Below, in pieces: positions 23,863 to 38,513 of a stretch of 64,000 bases of DNA. Within the stretch, counting starts at the first letter, position 1. Every line of letters begins with the position of its first letter. The DNA comes from Puffinus mauretanicus (Eukaryota; Chordata; Aves; Procellariiformes; Procellariidae). A model generated the notes under the pieces. That model searched no databases. It saw nothing but the letters and a program-made list of their open reading frames with translations, and was not told the origin of the DNA. The translations under genes were made by a program, and so were the position numbers. Location of the stretch: assembly GCA_023333565.1 (NCBI GenBank), contig JAJKFH010002594.1:248001-312000 (forward strand). The letters are read 5' to 3'.

Positions 23863-26800
23863 ATCCACCTAATTTGATCACTGGAAATCTCAGACTTTGT
23901 TCCTGCCTAAGAACTCGTTATTTTGATCTGGAGAATCACTCTTCGTGAATTCAGTGTATTTATTTCTCACCGCTGGAATCTGTGCGGTTGGAGCCCTGGA
24001 TGACCCCAGACACACCAGCTGGCCTACTGTCCTGGTCAGTGATCTTCAGGCTGGACTGGGCTGTCCGTCTATCTTCATTTAGTGAGAGGACAGCACCGTG
24101 GTGCCCATATGTATGTAAAACATGTATCATGACTGGGAAAAGGCACAAGGGCCCGGAGCAGGCTGCTGTCCTTTCCAGGGTGGCTCCTCTGACTTGCCTG
24201 CTGTCAGAGCCAGCTGATGCCGGGTGACTTATTCTGCAGGTCAGCCACAAGTTCTGAGCAGTTACGCCTCATTTCATGTTGACTATAGGTTTGGAGCCGT
24301 AGCTGCAATAAGCCCAGGCTGTGCTCTAGCTGTTCCTCCTTGACTGCACCAAACCAGGCACTGTCAGCAAGAAGCACCTCTTCGACCTGATGTATCTGCC
24401 CAAGCAACACAGATCAGACAGAGTCAAACACCAGCAGAGAGAAGATGAATCCAGCAAAAACACGACCAACTGATGGATGCAGGAAGCCAACAGACCCTCC
24501 CTGACAGCCTTGGTCAAATAGCAACCAGGCAGCCACAGCTCAACCCCAGAGCGCTTCCTCTTGGGACTCCTGGCTGCCAGCCTCGTGGGAAGCAGGGGAC
24601 TTTCCTATGCATAAGAAAAGTCCTTTCCATGTTGCAGCCTTTTCTGACTTAAGAATATTTATCAGCTATTTGGGAAATTTATAGTATTTCTGGAAATAAA
24701 AAGTGCCAATTTATTGAGCAAAAAAGGGCACACAGTCTACTGAATAAACTCTCCAGCCTCAAGCCGATGCCACTGTGCTTGAAGTGCCAGCATTTTCTGT
24801 GGAACGCTGGGTCCATGTCTGCTCCAGGCAGAAATTGTCCAAAAGGTTAAAAATAATGACCCTGATGTCACCAGCTGCAATCATCTGAATCTCATATGCC
24901 TATATGTGTTGGAGGCATTTTACCTTTGTGTAATCAAACATAATTCCAAGCAGACAAATTCAGTTCAAATAGTTGGCTTGTCTGAATAAAGCCTATGGGA
25001 ACATACCAAAGAGCTTCTAATTTTGTACCTAATATGTACAGAGTACTTCTGATTACTCAGTGCTGTTTTTCTTTCTCTTAAAGTGCTGTGTTTTAGTGAT
25101 CTGTTTTACACCATATTCTGAATGTGACTTCAGTTAGCCCAAACAACAGGCTGAGCTCCTTCTGTTTTTCTCTGACTTCAGGAAAAAAAAAAGAAAAAAG
25201 GTTTTCAGGAGCCATTGTCACGTTGCAGATTTCAGAATATTTCCTCTCTTTACATACAGAATGGTTTTCTTAATTATTTCTCACTATTTGTTGGTAAATA
25301 CTGTCTTGATATTTATTTAACAGCTTGACACTTGAGCCAAGATGGAATTCACATTAAGTAATCTGAAAGGAAGACGAAATTAGTGCAGAACTGAAGTGAC
25401 TCACTCGGTGTCCATGCTGAAGTCAGAAATGGGAAACAAACTGGAGCTTAAGGAGAACATTTTATCATCTGGAGAAAGCATTTTTTGGGGGCATAGTGTT
25501 TCCATCTATGCATTCTTAACTTGCTTTTCTCCAGCAGGAATTGCTGAGCTTATATTAACCAACATCCCTCTTAGAATCATTCAAACGGCTCTTCAGAATT
25601 CCTCCACGCTATTGCCATTGAGTAAAACATTAAAAAGAGAGCTACTGTGATGCACCAAAAAGGTATGTGTGGATTCTGGCACCTGTGCCAAAGCTTTGGT
25701 CTGTATCTCTGAGTAGTGGAAGGCACTTATTTCACTGGGAGTTAGATGCTTAAATGCCTTTGAGAATAAGAGCTTTATTGGGAAATTATGTAAGCTTACT
25801 ACTTTTTTTTTATCCTTTCCTTTTATTATCCATTTAATTCAGATGGTAAGCATGTTGTGGAAGGAAGCAACCTTGCTGTTTAAGCATTCTGACTGCTTAA
25901 TACATGAACAATTGCCATAAATAAATAATTAGTCCAGGTCACAGTGTATGGTACTGCCTTGCTGACTGGCTGAAAAGGGGGAGGCTAGAAATGACAGAGA
26001 AGAGGCCGTGTGCATAATTTTTCTTTCCTACAATAGACTAGGAAACAGACACCAACTCATTTATATTGACAGAATCTGAATATTGGCTTATTTTATGTGT
26101 ACAAGAACTTCTCCTTCTGTGTGATATCCTGGTCTTTCCCTTAGGAGCTGTGAACGTTACATAACTATCGAACAAGAGTCTACGCACTGTGTAAAATTTC
26201 CAAAACTTGCAAGGAGGAATGTGTCACCTGTCAGGGAGATATCACTTTGGCTGACTGCTGAGGGCTTTGAAATGGGCTCTACTCCCCTTTGCACATATTC
26301 TCTGTGAAATGGTTTAACAAGATGTAGTGATTTATTTCAATTGACAAAGCTTCTCAAGTAAATGAAAACAAAAATTATTCCCTCCTGTAGATTTATTAAG
26401 CCACAATTAAATTATGGCTATTCAAATGAGACCTGAGCTATATCTACCTGGGAGCATCTAGCACTGTGTACTCAGGTACCAAATCTGTCATAGCTGCATT
26501 AGCTATGGGATATATGGGTCTACCCTACTGCAGGGTAAATCAGTCCTAAAGGGCTTCTGCCTAATGAGTGTTTTGTGTTCAGCTTGCATGATTATCATAC
26601 AATTTTTGTGCCAGAACGATGCACCCGCAGTAGTAAATCTGATTGTTCTACTGCCTTTTCCCTTCTTCTCTCTTAATTTAAATGACTTTTTATTGTGGTT
26701 CTGAATAACTAATGCCTCATAGTGGATCTCACCTTTACAGATCATAATCAGTTGGAAAATTCTCTCTCTACTTTACAGGCACAAAAATGAAGCACAGAAA

Positions 26801-27899
26801 AGGGTGACCGAGTTCTAGACTCTGGATCTGTATTTGTACATCTCCATCCTGTTCTTGACTTCTTTCCATCACTGACTTGAAGCCATGGGTGACAACATAT
26901 TTCTTTGCATGGAAACTGGAAAAGAAGAACTATTATGACAAAGTGTTGAGTAATTTTGGAACCCTATTGACATGGAAAAATGATCTGAGTTTGGGAGATG
27001 GTTGAGCTTCCTTTGGGAATCACTGTCACCATTAACTGTCAGTGACACACAAACAGCACCTTCCAAACAAAACATTAAGGTTAAAGTTTGTAGAGCAAAA
27101 GATTACACTACTATGTAAAACTCGGTATCTTTCCCCTTACTTAAGCTCAATCTTTTCTTGTAAACATTTATAAATGCCACTCTGTCCTGCTCCCGTTTGG
27201 TGCGCTGTCACTTTGCATCCTCTGGGCAGCAGTCAGGTACAGGGCCCACCAGGGTTTAGTACCCTCCTCTAGTCTTACAAGTAGCCTGTGAGAAGCATCT
27301 GTACATCGGGCTCTCTCCCAGGATCAGCTTCTGGTCAAATGGTAGGTTATATGGAGATTATTGTATTCAGTTCAAGATGTTCACAATTAAAAAAACGTTG
27401 TACAGGTGTTGTAGAGAGCTGAAAAATGATATGGTGCTGGAAGACCAAGCCTGGATTCCAGCAGTAAAGATCTTGCCTTGTTGAACTGCTGACCTACCTG
27501 TTACATCTAGATCTCCAAATGCAGACCCCACAGAGATAACTTACTGCATGCTTTCATCCGGACTAACGAGCTGAGGTGCAAAGATGTGGCTAGATTTCTG
27601 TGAGCTTGTGCTGTTACTTCCATCAAGCACGCATGCCGTGTAGGTGCCCGTAATGATCATTGGTTAGGGGTCTCTGCACCGTACCCCTTTGCATAAATAT
27701 TTCTTCAGATTCACCAATGTATTGAAGAGAATGCTGAGAGATGACTTTAACACGTTATAGTTAAACGAAGACTATATATGTCAAAGGGTGGATGCTTTCG
27801 GTGTTTTGTTAAACATACGTGGCAGTGTGGTAAGAGATTGCATAAATATGGCTAAGATCCATGACAAGGCTCTGAAGACAGAAACATTTAGTCTTGAAA

Positions 27900-27961
27900 T
27901 AAGATATGGGTTCCCATATCTTATGGGTCCCCATAATCGTCTCCATCAGTGGAGATGATTA
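27900..27961. repeat. Three consecutive inverted repeats (hairpin cluster)
   Basis: Within 62 bases there are three foldback units. The first (27900-27923) has perfect 11-bp arms TAAGATATGGG around a TT. The second (27922-27935) has perfect 6-bp arms TATGGG around TC. The third (27934-27961) has 12-bp arms matching at 11 positions around TCAG. The units overlap by a base or two, so they are alternative or adjacent cruciforms. No terminator or RNA gene is known to have this form in birds. Confidence 0.85.
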
Positions 27962-28277
27962 GACCTTTGGACAGTTTAGCAAGGCAGGTGATAAATTTGC
28001 CATCTATCATAATAATCTTTACAATATTTTTTATTTTAGGAAGACAGCTCAGTCCAGCAGTGGGAAAACCTTTTACAACCTGGATATGTTGGGGCCAGAT
28101 GATCACAGTAACATGGGATGTCATTTTTAGTATGAAGAAAACCCCAGAAAATTAACCTTGTACAGTTCAATTACCTTACTGATTGTCTCTGAAGTCCATT
28201 TAGTCTCATTAAGTATATATTGGCAAGTCTTGCTCTGGACTTACGGATTGTCAGTAACTGACACTGAGCAAGCTCAG

Positions 28278-28311
28278 TATATATATACGTGTGTGTGTGT
28301 ATATATATATG
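28278..28311. repeat. TA / TG alternating dinucleotide tract
   Basis: A compound microsatellite: a TA block, then CG and a TG block, then a second TA block. Strict purine-pyrimidine alternation over about 33 bases can adopt Z-DNA or cruciform structure. Confidence 0.85.
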
Positions 28312-31300
28312 TTTATATGCACACTTTTTTATAGCACATTATAAAAAGGTGCTAATCTCATCTGCTCATCTTATATGAAGTAGTACTGAAGTATCAGACA
28401 CACAAATCTTCATAACTGGTATTTGTCTGGCAAATTTTAAAACCAGACATGTAAAAGTGCAAAATACATAAATCATCTCTGACAAGTCCAAAGAAAGACG
28501 GCTAAAATTTTTTTTTAAATGTTTTACAAGCTCAAAGGTCATGAAAAGGTTATGTTAAGCCAGTTAACATAAGTGCTCAAGCATCATGGGACTCTCATTC
28601 ATAAATTAATGTGACCCAGAAAAAGCCTTCGATCATATAAACATGCTAGCTAAAAGAAATACATACATGTTGTTTAATGCAAATCAAAGTAAAGAAGAAA
28701 TATTTTAGCTAACTATATCTTTTCTGACCTAAATCAGCGAATCAGTAAACTCTACAAAGCTTGGGAAGAGTAAACCAGTTTTTACCCTATATGGAACAGG
28801 TTATGGTTCAATAAACAGTTTCCTTAGTGCTCCCTCCAGTACCCCCGTTGGTTTTATTTTCCAGCCACATTCTCTTAGTGATTCTTTTGGTCTATATTTA
28901 CTGCATTTTGCTTAGTAACAAAGTCCCTGACTGTATTCATACCAGATCTATTATATAGCGGAGGATTTGAATTTGCAGTGCATATATTTTTTTTTCCTGA
29001 ACAGGAAAGATGCACTAATCACCGAATGAATCGATATTGACCATTGCCATATGGACTTTGCTGTCCCTATGCATTATGTGAAAAGTCTCTTACTGAATTG
29101 ACTTCTGTGAATCTTATCATTGTACCAGAATCACCAGAAAATTTTGAGGTATACAGAACTGTAAGTGCCTTGAGGCTTCCACCTTTGAAGTTGACATTTG
29201 TTTGACCTTAATATTTCTTATTTCCTGTAGAATTGAAGGAATTGTAACTTCAAAGATTCTTTTAAAAATCAGCAAGACATTTCTGCGTTATTCTCTGCCC
29301 AGAATTTGCAATCAGGCCATCGTGTAGAATATACTCACAAAAAAAGTAAAAAAATTCTTAGCCCAAGATTGCTCCTTTTGAAAGATGAGGAAAATGCTAG
29401 AAGCACAATAGCTGATGTTTTGAACCTCTCTCTGGACCACAGCATCCATTTCACTGAATCACACACAGACAGTCCAGTGAAAAAAAAAGTCTGTGTTTAT
29501 GCTGGCAGGAATCCTGGTCACTGTCAAGGGAAACACTGTCTTCAAAAAAAGTGATGTTTTAGATAAAAATTCCCAAAAGACTGCCTCTCAGTTTTGACAT
29601 CACTATGGATTCAGAAATGAAGTCATTAAAATACTAACTGAGGTTTCGCAAAGACTCATACTGTAATGCCAGATATTTTAGTACTCCATAAGGATTCTTG
29701 CCTCGTGCTGAGTTGTACTGCAGCTTTTTGTTCAGAGACAAGAGCAGTGTATCCTGCACAAGGAAAGGACATGTGATTTTATGAGAAGATGCAGAGTACA
29801 GAGCAACAGAAGATGAGGTGCAGGGTCTTTCTTCACCCCATCCCTTGTTTCCCATGATTTTGCAGGAACTCGCTGGAGGGATACATGGTTAATACCCTGT
29901 GGGGCATTACAGGGCAGCACAGGAGAAATGTTCCTTATAGATAGGCAGCTGAGGATTTTTTTCTCCTAGTCCCAGACACTAAAAAAGTGCATTACACAAA
30001 GAATAACAAAAAAAGGGCTGGAGATAGGTGATAGAGGGGCTGGACAGGAATAAAGGAGATCAGCAGGATACCTGGACATCGGCATGATGACGTTCAAAGG
30101 TCCATCTGGTATCTATACAAAGGAAAGAAAGAGCATGCCTGGTAATCAAGGTTTTGAGGTATACTCAGAGAGTAGGAAGGAGGTTCTGATTAGGGATAGG
30201 GAACACAGAAGAATCACTTACGCGTGGGAAAAAGTGGTGGCCAGAGACTTGTCTATGAGGAAATGTTTAGCCGAGCAGTCTTCATGATGCAGAGTCTCTT
30301 TGTTGTCAGAGAAGAGGAGGAAGAAAACAGCAAGAAGCCCAGCCTCATTCCTGCTGTTGTTTTTTTTTTTTTATTTTGATATGCAATACAATCAGTGAAG
30401 CCATGACCATGGACCCAGAGTAACACTACAACTCTCAGACACAGGGGCCATTACACTTTCGTCGCTGCTTTTTCCAAACCCGTCTTCCCCAGGAATGGTT
30501 GCTGGGTAGGAGACCAGCAGGATCTCTGCACTTTTTTTCTCCCATCACCAGTGGCTCGGTGCTCCAGCAAGACTGAGGAATGTCTGATCTCATAAGTATC
30601 GGTCTGATCCTGTAATCATTAGTCGTGCCCGAAATACATCTCATTTCACTGGTAGCATCTTCTCATCAGCAGGGCATGAAACAACCCAGCACAGATGCTT
30701 GCTCTGTGGATTGGTGCGGTGTACCACTATCACTGACAGACTCCTGTAGCCAAGTATTGCAGGATTTATTTCCAGAACTTTTAAACATATATTTTAATAC
30801 CAGCTTCTCTAATTCATCATCCAATCTCTTCTGTTGCACATAATGTTAGAGAAGTACACATCTCCAAAATAGTAAGAAAGCAGTGTTAGGGATTTCTCAT
30901 GAAAAATGACCTTGCCTGTTATGAAACTGAACTGCAATAGGTTAGCCACTAAACCTTAATCCAAGTAAAAAATGGCTTTCATGACTTGGACTTAATCCGT
31001 AATAAAACTAATTTACTGGTGGCATGCATTGGTACCTTACCATTCAAATGTTTTTTCAAAGCTTGATGAAGGTCCAGTTTGGAAAGCCAAGGGGGAAAAT
31101 ATTATATTCATGACTTAACATAATAACAGACAAAACTTTTCTCGTATGTATTTTATCTTCTTTATATGAGGAAAGGTGGAAAATATTCTCTGTGGGGAAA
31201 ATGGAATCCCACAGCTGCTAGGTCTTGAGACTTTATCATTCTCCCTTCCCCTCTGGTAAGCTGTTTAGCGGATTTCTTGGGAACACTAGGACGATCCCAC

Positions 31301-34300
31301 ATGTATAGCTTCCTAGTGCCTTAGCAGAGTCCCAGTACAGGAGGCTGTATGCCTCTGCTTCTCCTACACAGAAGAGGCAGCTCTGTTTGAAAGCTAAACA
31401 GTTGTTAAAAATCAGGTGTTTTGTATCTCTTTTAAAAAGCCTTTTCCTTGCTATCTGCAAGTTTCTTCTTGATTTCAATTTGTATCACCTTTGAAAATGG
31501 ACTATGTTACTATGCAAAGCTTTGTACTTGTTTTCCAGGATTATTGACATCTCCTAACAAGAGAGTATGTTATTTGATGGAGGAATAGGAGGAAAATGGA
31601 CTTGCTGAAGGAATTAATTAGAGAGTCTGAAAACACTTCCTTCTTTGTTTTTCCATTTTAACAATCTCCTCTGTATTTTATACCCAAATCATCTTTCTCC
31701 TTAATTTGGCCATTTTCTCATTTTCTGATCTGTTTTGTGCATTGCCATAGCATCTAGTTTTGATCCAGGTCAGGCGTTGGCACACACCTGTATTTCTGTT
31801 GCATAAAATGATATAGGTTGTATGTTGCTTCGGGGACTTTTTCAGCAGTTTCAGGCTACTTGCAGGAGGACAAATGATGCTCAGAGAGAAGTGAGGGCTA
31901 TACCAAAGTACCAAGCTGAATAATCAGACTGTTTTGATGAGTGAGTTCATAGCAGATTAGATTTTATGTCATGTGGCCATAGTGCTTTTGACTTGCTATT
32001 AGAGCCTCAAACCAGGATCTCTTTTATGATCAAACTATAGCTACTGTAGAAAAAGCTCTTTTTTCCCCTGCTTTCTAAATGCTGTTTATCCCATTTTCTT
32101 TCTTCAGGTTTTCAGATATCCAGGTCTTTTCAGATGATTGTGTCCACATCTGTTTGTGTCTTCAACACTGAAAATGGGTTCATTCACTTGAATTAATTAC
32201 AGAAAATGTAAAGAAAATCATGTCTTTAAGGAAATAAACTTCTATATATTTCTAAAGTATTTGACATGAATTTTTTTCCTGTCAGTTTTCCATTTAAAAG
32301 CAGAATCAGAAGCAGCAGAAATCTCAGAGAAGGGTTGTCTTTGTGAAATTTCCAAGGGCTTTTTCTCTTTTTCAAGAAATGAAAGATGCAGAAAGATTGG
32401 ATAAGCTTTCAGATGTTTGGATCAATTGTTGTTTGAATCAAATCCAACCCCAAACCTTTCAAGACTTCTTTGCTGCAAATGCATATTGACAAACAGACAG
32501 CCAAATGCCACAGAAATAGGCTCTGGTAACAGACATTATTGAATTATGTTACCAGAAGAGTGCTGAAACGGAAGGCCAAAATAGTTATTATAATCAGGCT
32601 GAAATTTATAATCTGTTTTGTAATCAAAATTACTATACAAGCAAAGCCTACTCCTTCATTTTGGTGTCAACCCCTACTAGTATTAAACTTCTACTGTTCC
32701 ATATTTAAGAAAAACGATACTTTCTATAGCCGTTAAAAGGTTTAGAGCTCTTTCTCTTCTTCTTTTGTTTATTAATAACTTCAAACCCTTTTTTCTTGCT
32801 TCTGTGGGACTCTCATTTCTTTTCCACTGACCTATACTTATTCCTTTCTCCTCTTCAGGCTCTCTCCTGTGAAAGCCCAGAGCAGTGCAATTCTTGGACA
32901 CCTTCCTCCCGGCATGCTCTCCGTTCTCCAGCTCCAGAGCAGGCATTGCTCTGTCTGGTCATGGTACCCCTTCATTTATTCTTGGACACAAACTTTGTAA
33001 GTCATAGCCATATTTGTGGACTCAGATTCTGCTTTAATCACACAACCATGTCATAAGGTTAGACTTGCCTGGCTAGTTGAGTAATCTGTTTTGGAGATGG
33101 AGTAACCTCAGATGGAAAAAGGAGGAAAGTTTAATATAAGAGATAGCATTGACCTTCTATTAACAAATCCCACACTACTTGAAACACACCCACAGGGCAT
33201 GACAAGAGGATATATCTTGTTCATTCTTTTCACACAGTCTGGTCAAAACATATTTTAAGAGAGATAAGCAAAGAACATGTAGAACTTCAAATCCCAGCAC
33301 GTGCAAGCACGTTCATTTCAGCAATGGAAGGTTTCCTTAATGTCTGATTCTTCCCAAACCATCCTCTGCCATGCCAAATGGTTGAGAAGTGTTGCTTCCT
33401 GAATTCCAAAATAAGCTATTCTTCACCTTGAGAGAAAAATGTGGGTTTTTATCTAAGAATGAGTTTTGTCTGAAGAGAAGGTTCTTCTCCCCTTTCCTAG
33501 CCAGACCTGTGTATTTAGACAAGACTCTGCAAGTGAACCTCCCAGTTAGTGTGTTGAATAAAACTGTTTTCAGGACACTGTTTTTACGTCGTGTGATCAG
33601 AGTCTACCTGAAAGAATATGGCAGGAAGTGGAAGAGAATAAAACTGTCTGTTCATCACACATTGAAGAACACACATGAAAAAATATAGTGTATTCCCTAT
33701 TGCATGGAACTTTTTCAGAAACACAAATTGTTATCGTGATCACAGTAGTAAACTGAGATGTCATATCTTCTCTACATCCTCTGAATTCTGAAGTTTTCTG
33801 GAGATATTTTTTGTGAGAGTATCCTTCTTATGAGATTTTCCAGGGGAAAGATAAAATCAGAACTAAAGGTGAGATGAACTACTCAAAATCATACTGAAGT
33901 AAAGTTTACAAGACGAGATTCCTAACACTTTGTCCTGAATATCAACTCATTAAAGGATTCATCCTCTCCAGATACATTCCTACAACATACATGCCCAATT
34001 TTTTTCTGCTCCTATCTCTTTCAGGAGGGGGATGGAAAATGCATTTTGATAACTGGTAATTATGAATGTAATAAAATAAGTTTCCAAAATACCATGAGGT
34101 TTCTGTGCTTGGGATAAGGCACAATTCTCTAAGTGAAATGAAAAAACTCTAAAATTACATACCAAGAAATCAATATATTTTTTCTGTTTGCTTGAAAAAT
34201 CATCTTGCAGAAGGGTCTTCGTTTTTCAAATTCCATGACCACGGCTGAAACATAAACTGAAAGAAGCGCTATAAAGACATAAATCTTCATAGAAGTCATA

Positions 34301-34684
34301 GATTTGTCATGCCATTATTGCTGCTCCTTGGCAAACCATGCAGTCATTTTCCATTCATTTAGAATTTAGTCAAGTAGGATCAATTCAGGCTTTGTTTTGT
34401 CTGTATCCTGTGATGTAATGCCATCTAATGAAGCTGCAAAGCCTAAAATCTAGCTTCAGCCAGCAAGACCATTATAATGCTCTTCCTTCTGTTTTGATCT
34501 TTAAGTAAGAGTGTAAGGCAATGTGTGCTGCCTGTAACTAGCACTTGTGGCAACATTTTGAGTACAAATACAGATGATGGGTCTGTTGCTATGAATCACC
34601 TAGATAATGTTATCTAAGCAAATAATTTATTTCAAATCAGAAAACTTCATTAAAGAAACACTACGACTGCAAAGTCAAGCATAC

Positions 34685-34750
34685 AAAATTTAGGAAATGG
34701 TAGAACTGAGATGGACCATTCAGCTTCAGTTCAACTCCCCTAATACCTGC
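34685..34750 (-). repeat. Possible very degenerate CR1 3' end
   Basis: The order GATGGACCATTCAG ... AGTTCAACTCCCCT loosely follows the CR1 3' tail read in reverse. The match is poor, and chance similarity is a serious alternative. Confidence 0.2.
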
Positions 34751-37700
34751 CATGTTACAGTTACATTAGAAGTAGTCATATGTTCAGATATGATTTTTCC
34801 ACGGATGTGTTTAGCAATGGTGACTTAGTGAGTAGCTAAGTTTGTTCTGCCTCTGTTGTAGTGTGTGTGTAGCTCATGAAGACACAATCTGAATGCAGGA
34901 TTATACATTTCCTGATAGATCTTCTTCTGCTAGGCTTGCTTAAGAAAATTAGCGCTTCAGAAAGACTGATTGATCCTCTCTCTCGCCATATACGCGTATA
35001 GTCACGCATGCATACAGGTAAGTGTATTTATAAGGTTCCTATAAAGCATGTTGTGGCCATCACATCTTTATAAAGCCTATGCAAGACAGAGGCAGCAATC
35101 TCCTTGTGCAGTTGCCACGGCATTCTCCTAGGCACAGAAGTTGGGAGACCCTGGGCGAAGGGGCCTGTTCACTCCATGCAGCTTTGGAGTGCAGCACGCC
35201 CAGTCCCTTCCAGGCTGCCTCCCATGTAGTGCAGTGGGTGCATGAGAGCTGATATGATAACCAAATTTGGGCAGGTTTCCAGAGGACTGATGTCGTCTTT
35301 AAATATTTGGTGCTATGGCAAGAAGGTGCTCAAAAATTCTAGGCTGCACAGTGTGGCTGAGCATAAGCTTTATTAAAAGAAAAGCATAAATAAAACAAGC
35401 GAGTGTGCCTCCAAAGTGTGATACAAGCATCAAATGTTCCTTGTGACAACTGGGGGAATAGAATAGGTGGAAACTGTTACCTCTGCCTTGCAAATGGAAA
35501 AATGACATAAAAAAGAAGTAACAACCACCTCAGATCAACCCAAGAATGCAAGCTTCAGCAGTAATCCGAACATCGCTTCCAGGGGAAAATCCCAATTGCT
35601 TTGAAGGGCATAACTTTCATTGCATTTGATAGGCAGAATTCTACAACTAGCATCTACATTTATACAAGGAATCTGTTTGGAAAGCTTGCCTGGAGTAGGG
35701 AAAAGGCAATGGGAAATTATGGCAGGTGAACAAGAGAAATTGTTTGAGAACAGTTTGTTTTGTTCCAGCTCAAAACTCATTACTCACCGCAGTGACGGTT
35801 CAAGATCCACTTTAACTGCCCATTGCATAAATTCTGGTCATGTTGAGTTATTTGACGGTCTAGGGTGCCAGTCTAACTTATTACGGATGAGGCAATAGAA
35901 AATACATTTCTATTTTCCTTTCTCTGATTCAACACTGCATATTTACACCTCCAGCAAGACTGAAGAATCACCTGTTATTTACATTTCACTTGCTTTTGAC
36001 AGACGTTATAACCCAGACGTATTTTCTAAGCATCCTTGGGTCTGCATTATGTTTTCTCAGGGCAATTTCTACTTCCTTTTGTTTTTTACAATGCTCAGTG
36101 AGAGGCATCCATCAATAATCTCTTGGAAATGACTCAGGAGATTAGATTGCTAAACAGTTTTTCATACACATTCCCCTCCTGGAATAAACACCTTAAACCA
36201 CAAAATTATCTTTCTGAAGCACCGTGCCAGTAGACTGAGATGGTTTCTCCTAGCATTTACATTTTTTAAAGTCTGCAGTAAGTCCAATGAAGTCGGAAGA
36301 GGTACTTTGCAGTAAGTGTAGAAAGAATCAGATTCAATGAATGCAAGCTTTAGATCATCGCAGCAATCCAACTACAAGATATAATTTCTTTTTGTTCTCT
36401 TTTTTTTGCAGCAAGGTCATCTGCAAATCTGCTGCTAATGGGGGGAGGGTTTAGATTACATGGACTGTTGTTTATTGAGAAAAGCCTTTCCAGAAGTATA
36501 AGCTTTGTATCAAACACTAAGGAGCCCCTTCTGCTCTCCTTAAAATGCTCCCTGTTAGCAGGTCAAGCTGGCAATTTCTTAGCTGGGAATTTACACTCTG
36601 AAGTTACACAATGAGTTCTGGTAGCCAGAGGTACTCTTTGATAGAGTAGATCCAGACAGGTTCAGCAAGGGGAAGCTCCCAGCAGCCAGGTTTCCATGGG
36701 CAATGGAAGGTTTTTTTTGGGAAACCCGTGCCCCGGTCTTTTTGCATTCTCTTCCAATGAGCCGGCTCAATCAGAAAGTTGTTTGGAGGGAAACTGCAGT
36801 GGCGCTTGGTTGTTAAACATTATTATATCATCTTTATGTGTCCCATATGGCTTCTGCAACTGGGTCATTTGATTCTGCTATTGCTGGCTAATCAATAATT
36901 TTGGTATCACTTCTTACCAGTCTCTTAACTTCTGTGAAGAAAAGCAAGAGATCGGGATTCATTATCTTGGAGGTGTTAGAATTTTCCTAATGAAAATTTG
37001 AATCAGCTCCTCCAAATAGGCCTTGATATCTTTCCAATGGCAATCGTTGCAAAAGCAACCCCACTGAATCACATGCCATTACTGATCAAAACCATTTTCC
37101 TCAAACCACACATCAGAAATCACATCCCAGATTATGATGTACCAGACCAAGTGTGTGGACAGGTAAAGATCTACTGTCATATTTTGTAAGTTTGAAGGGA
37201 TTGACCACGTGTGTTTTTTCTGGATCTTTAGGCTTGGTCGTTTTCACTGTTTCTGCTAAACCTTCATTCCTCTAGAGAGAAATTTACTCTAGAGAGCTTA
37301 CTCATGTGGCCAGCCATTAGTTTAAACAGTTGGCCAAAAAGAGAGGGTTGTTTTTCATCCAGCTAGCAGGAAAGTCCGTGGGCTTGCAGGTACCTGTCTC
37401 CATAGCAAAGTGCCTGAGGGGCCCTGGCATTGCTGGCCGTCCTGGTGCCACAGACCCTAGAAATTCAGTTTTGTTTCCCATCAGGTCCAGTTGTAGAGCA
37501 CCTGCATAATACAGATGACTTTCATTAGTGTCTTGTTAGAAGGAGATCTTTAAAAGTGAGGCCAAATAAATGTTCTATGCGCAAACAATACACAAGTGGT
37601 ATTGGTAAATTGATCTGGGTAGTAAAGTGACTGTTAAAAGTGATAATAACCAAAATGATTCCAAACAGATAAAAATCAATTTACATTATGTGTGAGCTTG

Positions 37701-38083
37701 CCAAGCAGAAAAGGTCCAAGACTTTATTATTTGGCAACTTTTGATCCCATTTTTCAATCTATGTACAGCCTTTTTAGCAGAGTGTGCATTTTCCTTTTTT
37801 TTTTTTTAACATACTTATGTAACCATAAAACCAAAACCATTCAAAACTATAAGTTGACATCCAAAATGTGTTAGGCATCAGTTCAAGAACTTGGAACAAA
37901 ATTAGTTACAACTCTTTCTCCCTATTTTCGCAATCAATTTGCAAATCAGATATTTGACTCTGATTCAGACAGTGAGATTCTGTGTTGTTTACTCTACTAA
38001 CTTTGAGTAAGGTTTTTCAAGCATTTGGAAATTTTCAAGTGAAAAGAATTATAGGAAAGTAATACGATGTGGAAGTATGATAG

Positions 38084-38172
38084 TGCACCACCACTATACG
38101 TAAAAATCTTCCGGTGACTTATGGATGAAATTTTATCTGGCAACCAATGTTGTTTTGTCTGTATTGTCCATG
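38084..38172 (+). repeat. Left arm of an 89-bp perfect inverted repeat
   Basis: These 89 bases are the exact reverse complement of 38514-38602; I checked them base by base and found no mismatch. The arm starts TGCACCACCACTATACG and ends GTATTGTCCATG. It is not a known repeat family to me and has no coding frame of note. Confidence 0.95.
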
Positions 38173-38513
38173 CTAAATTCCTTCTCTTGTACCTTGGACT
38201 TTTTTGTCAGTAGGACATTTTCAGAATAAACATTTATTACTTTTCAACAGGTCTGAAATCCACCATGGTATCTACTATAAAGTAGTATCTGTAGTAGTAT
38301 TGAACTAAACAGAAGCTCAAATGATTATCCAGAAAGTTTCTGTATCTTCTTTGACTTTAGTTTAAGGATTAATTCAGTGTAGATTTCTGAGGTTTTTGTC
38401 TGAGTATTAGACCTATTGAATCAGCCATGTTCTGTGGCAAACAATTTCTAGAAACAAAACCCCCTTTTTTAAATTATCCAGTTAATGTTAATTAATCAGT
38501 AGAATATGAAGGA

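Larger units (their letters stand above)
15367..38083. other. Long noncoding stretch with scattered small repeats
   Basis: No gene recognised. The stretch contains homopolymer runs (23427-23443 A; 30359-30373 T; 37797-37808 T), the triple hairpin at 27900, a TA/TG tract at 28278, a 12-bp palindrome at 34989 and doubtful CR1 relics near 23795 and 34690. Frames up to 109 codons occur on both strands without known domains. Confidence 0.5.

Noticed and set aside
36998..37189. 63-codon plus-strand frame ending near a GTAAAG donor-like site
   Set aside because: No known domain, no acceptor that I can defend, and a single short frame is within chance expectation.
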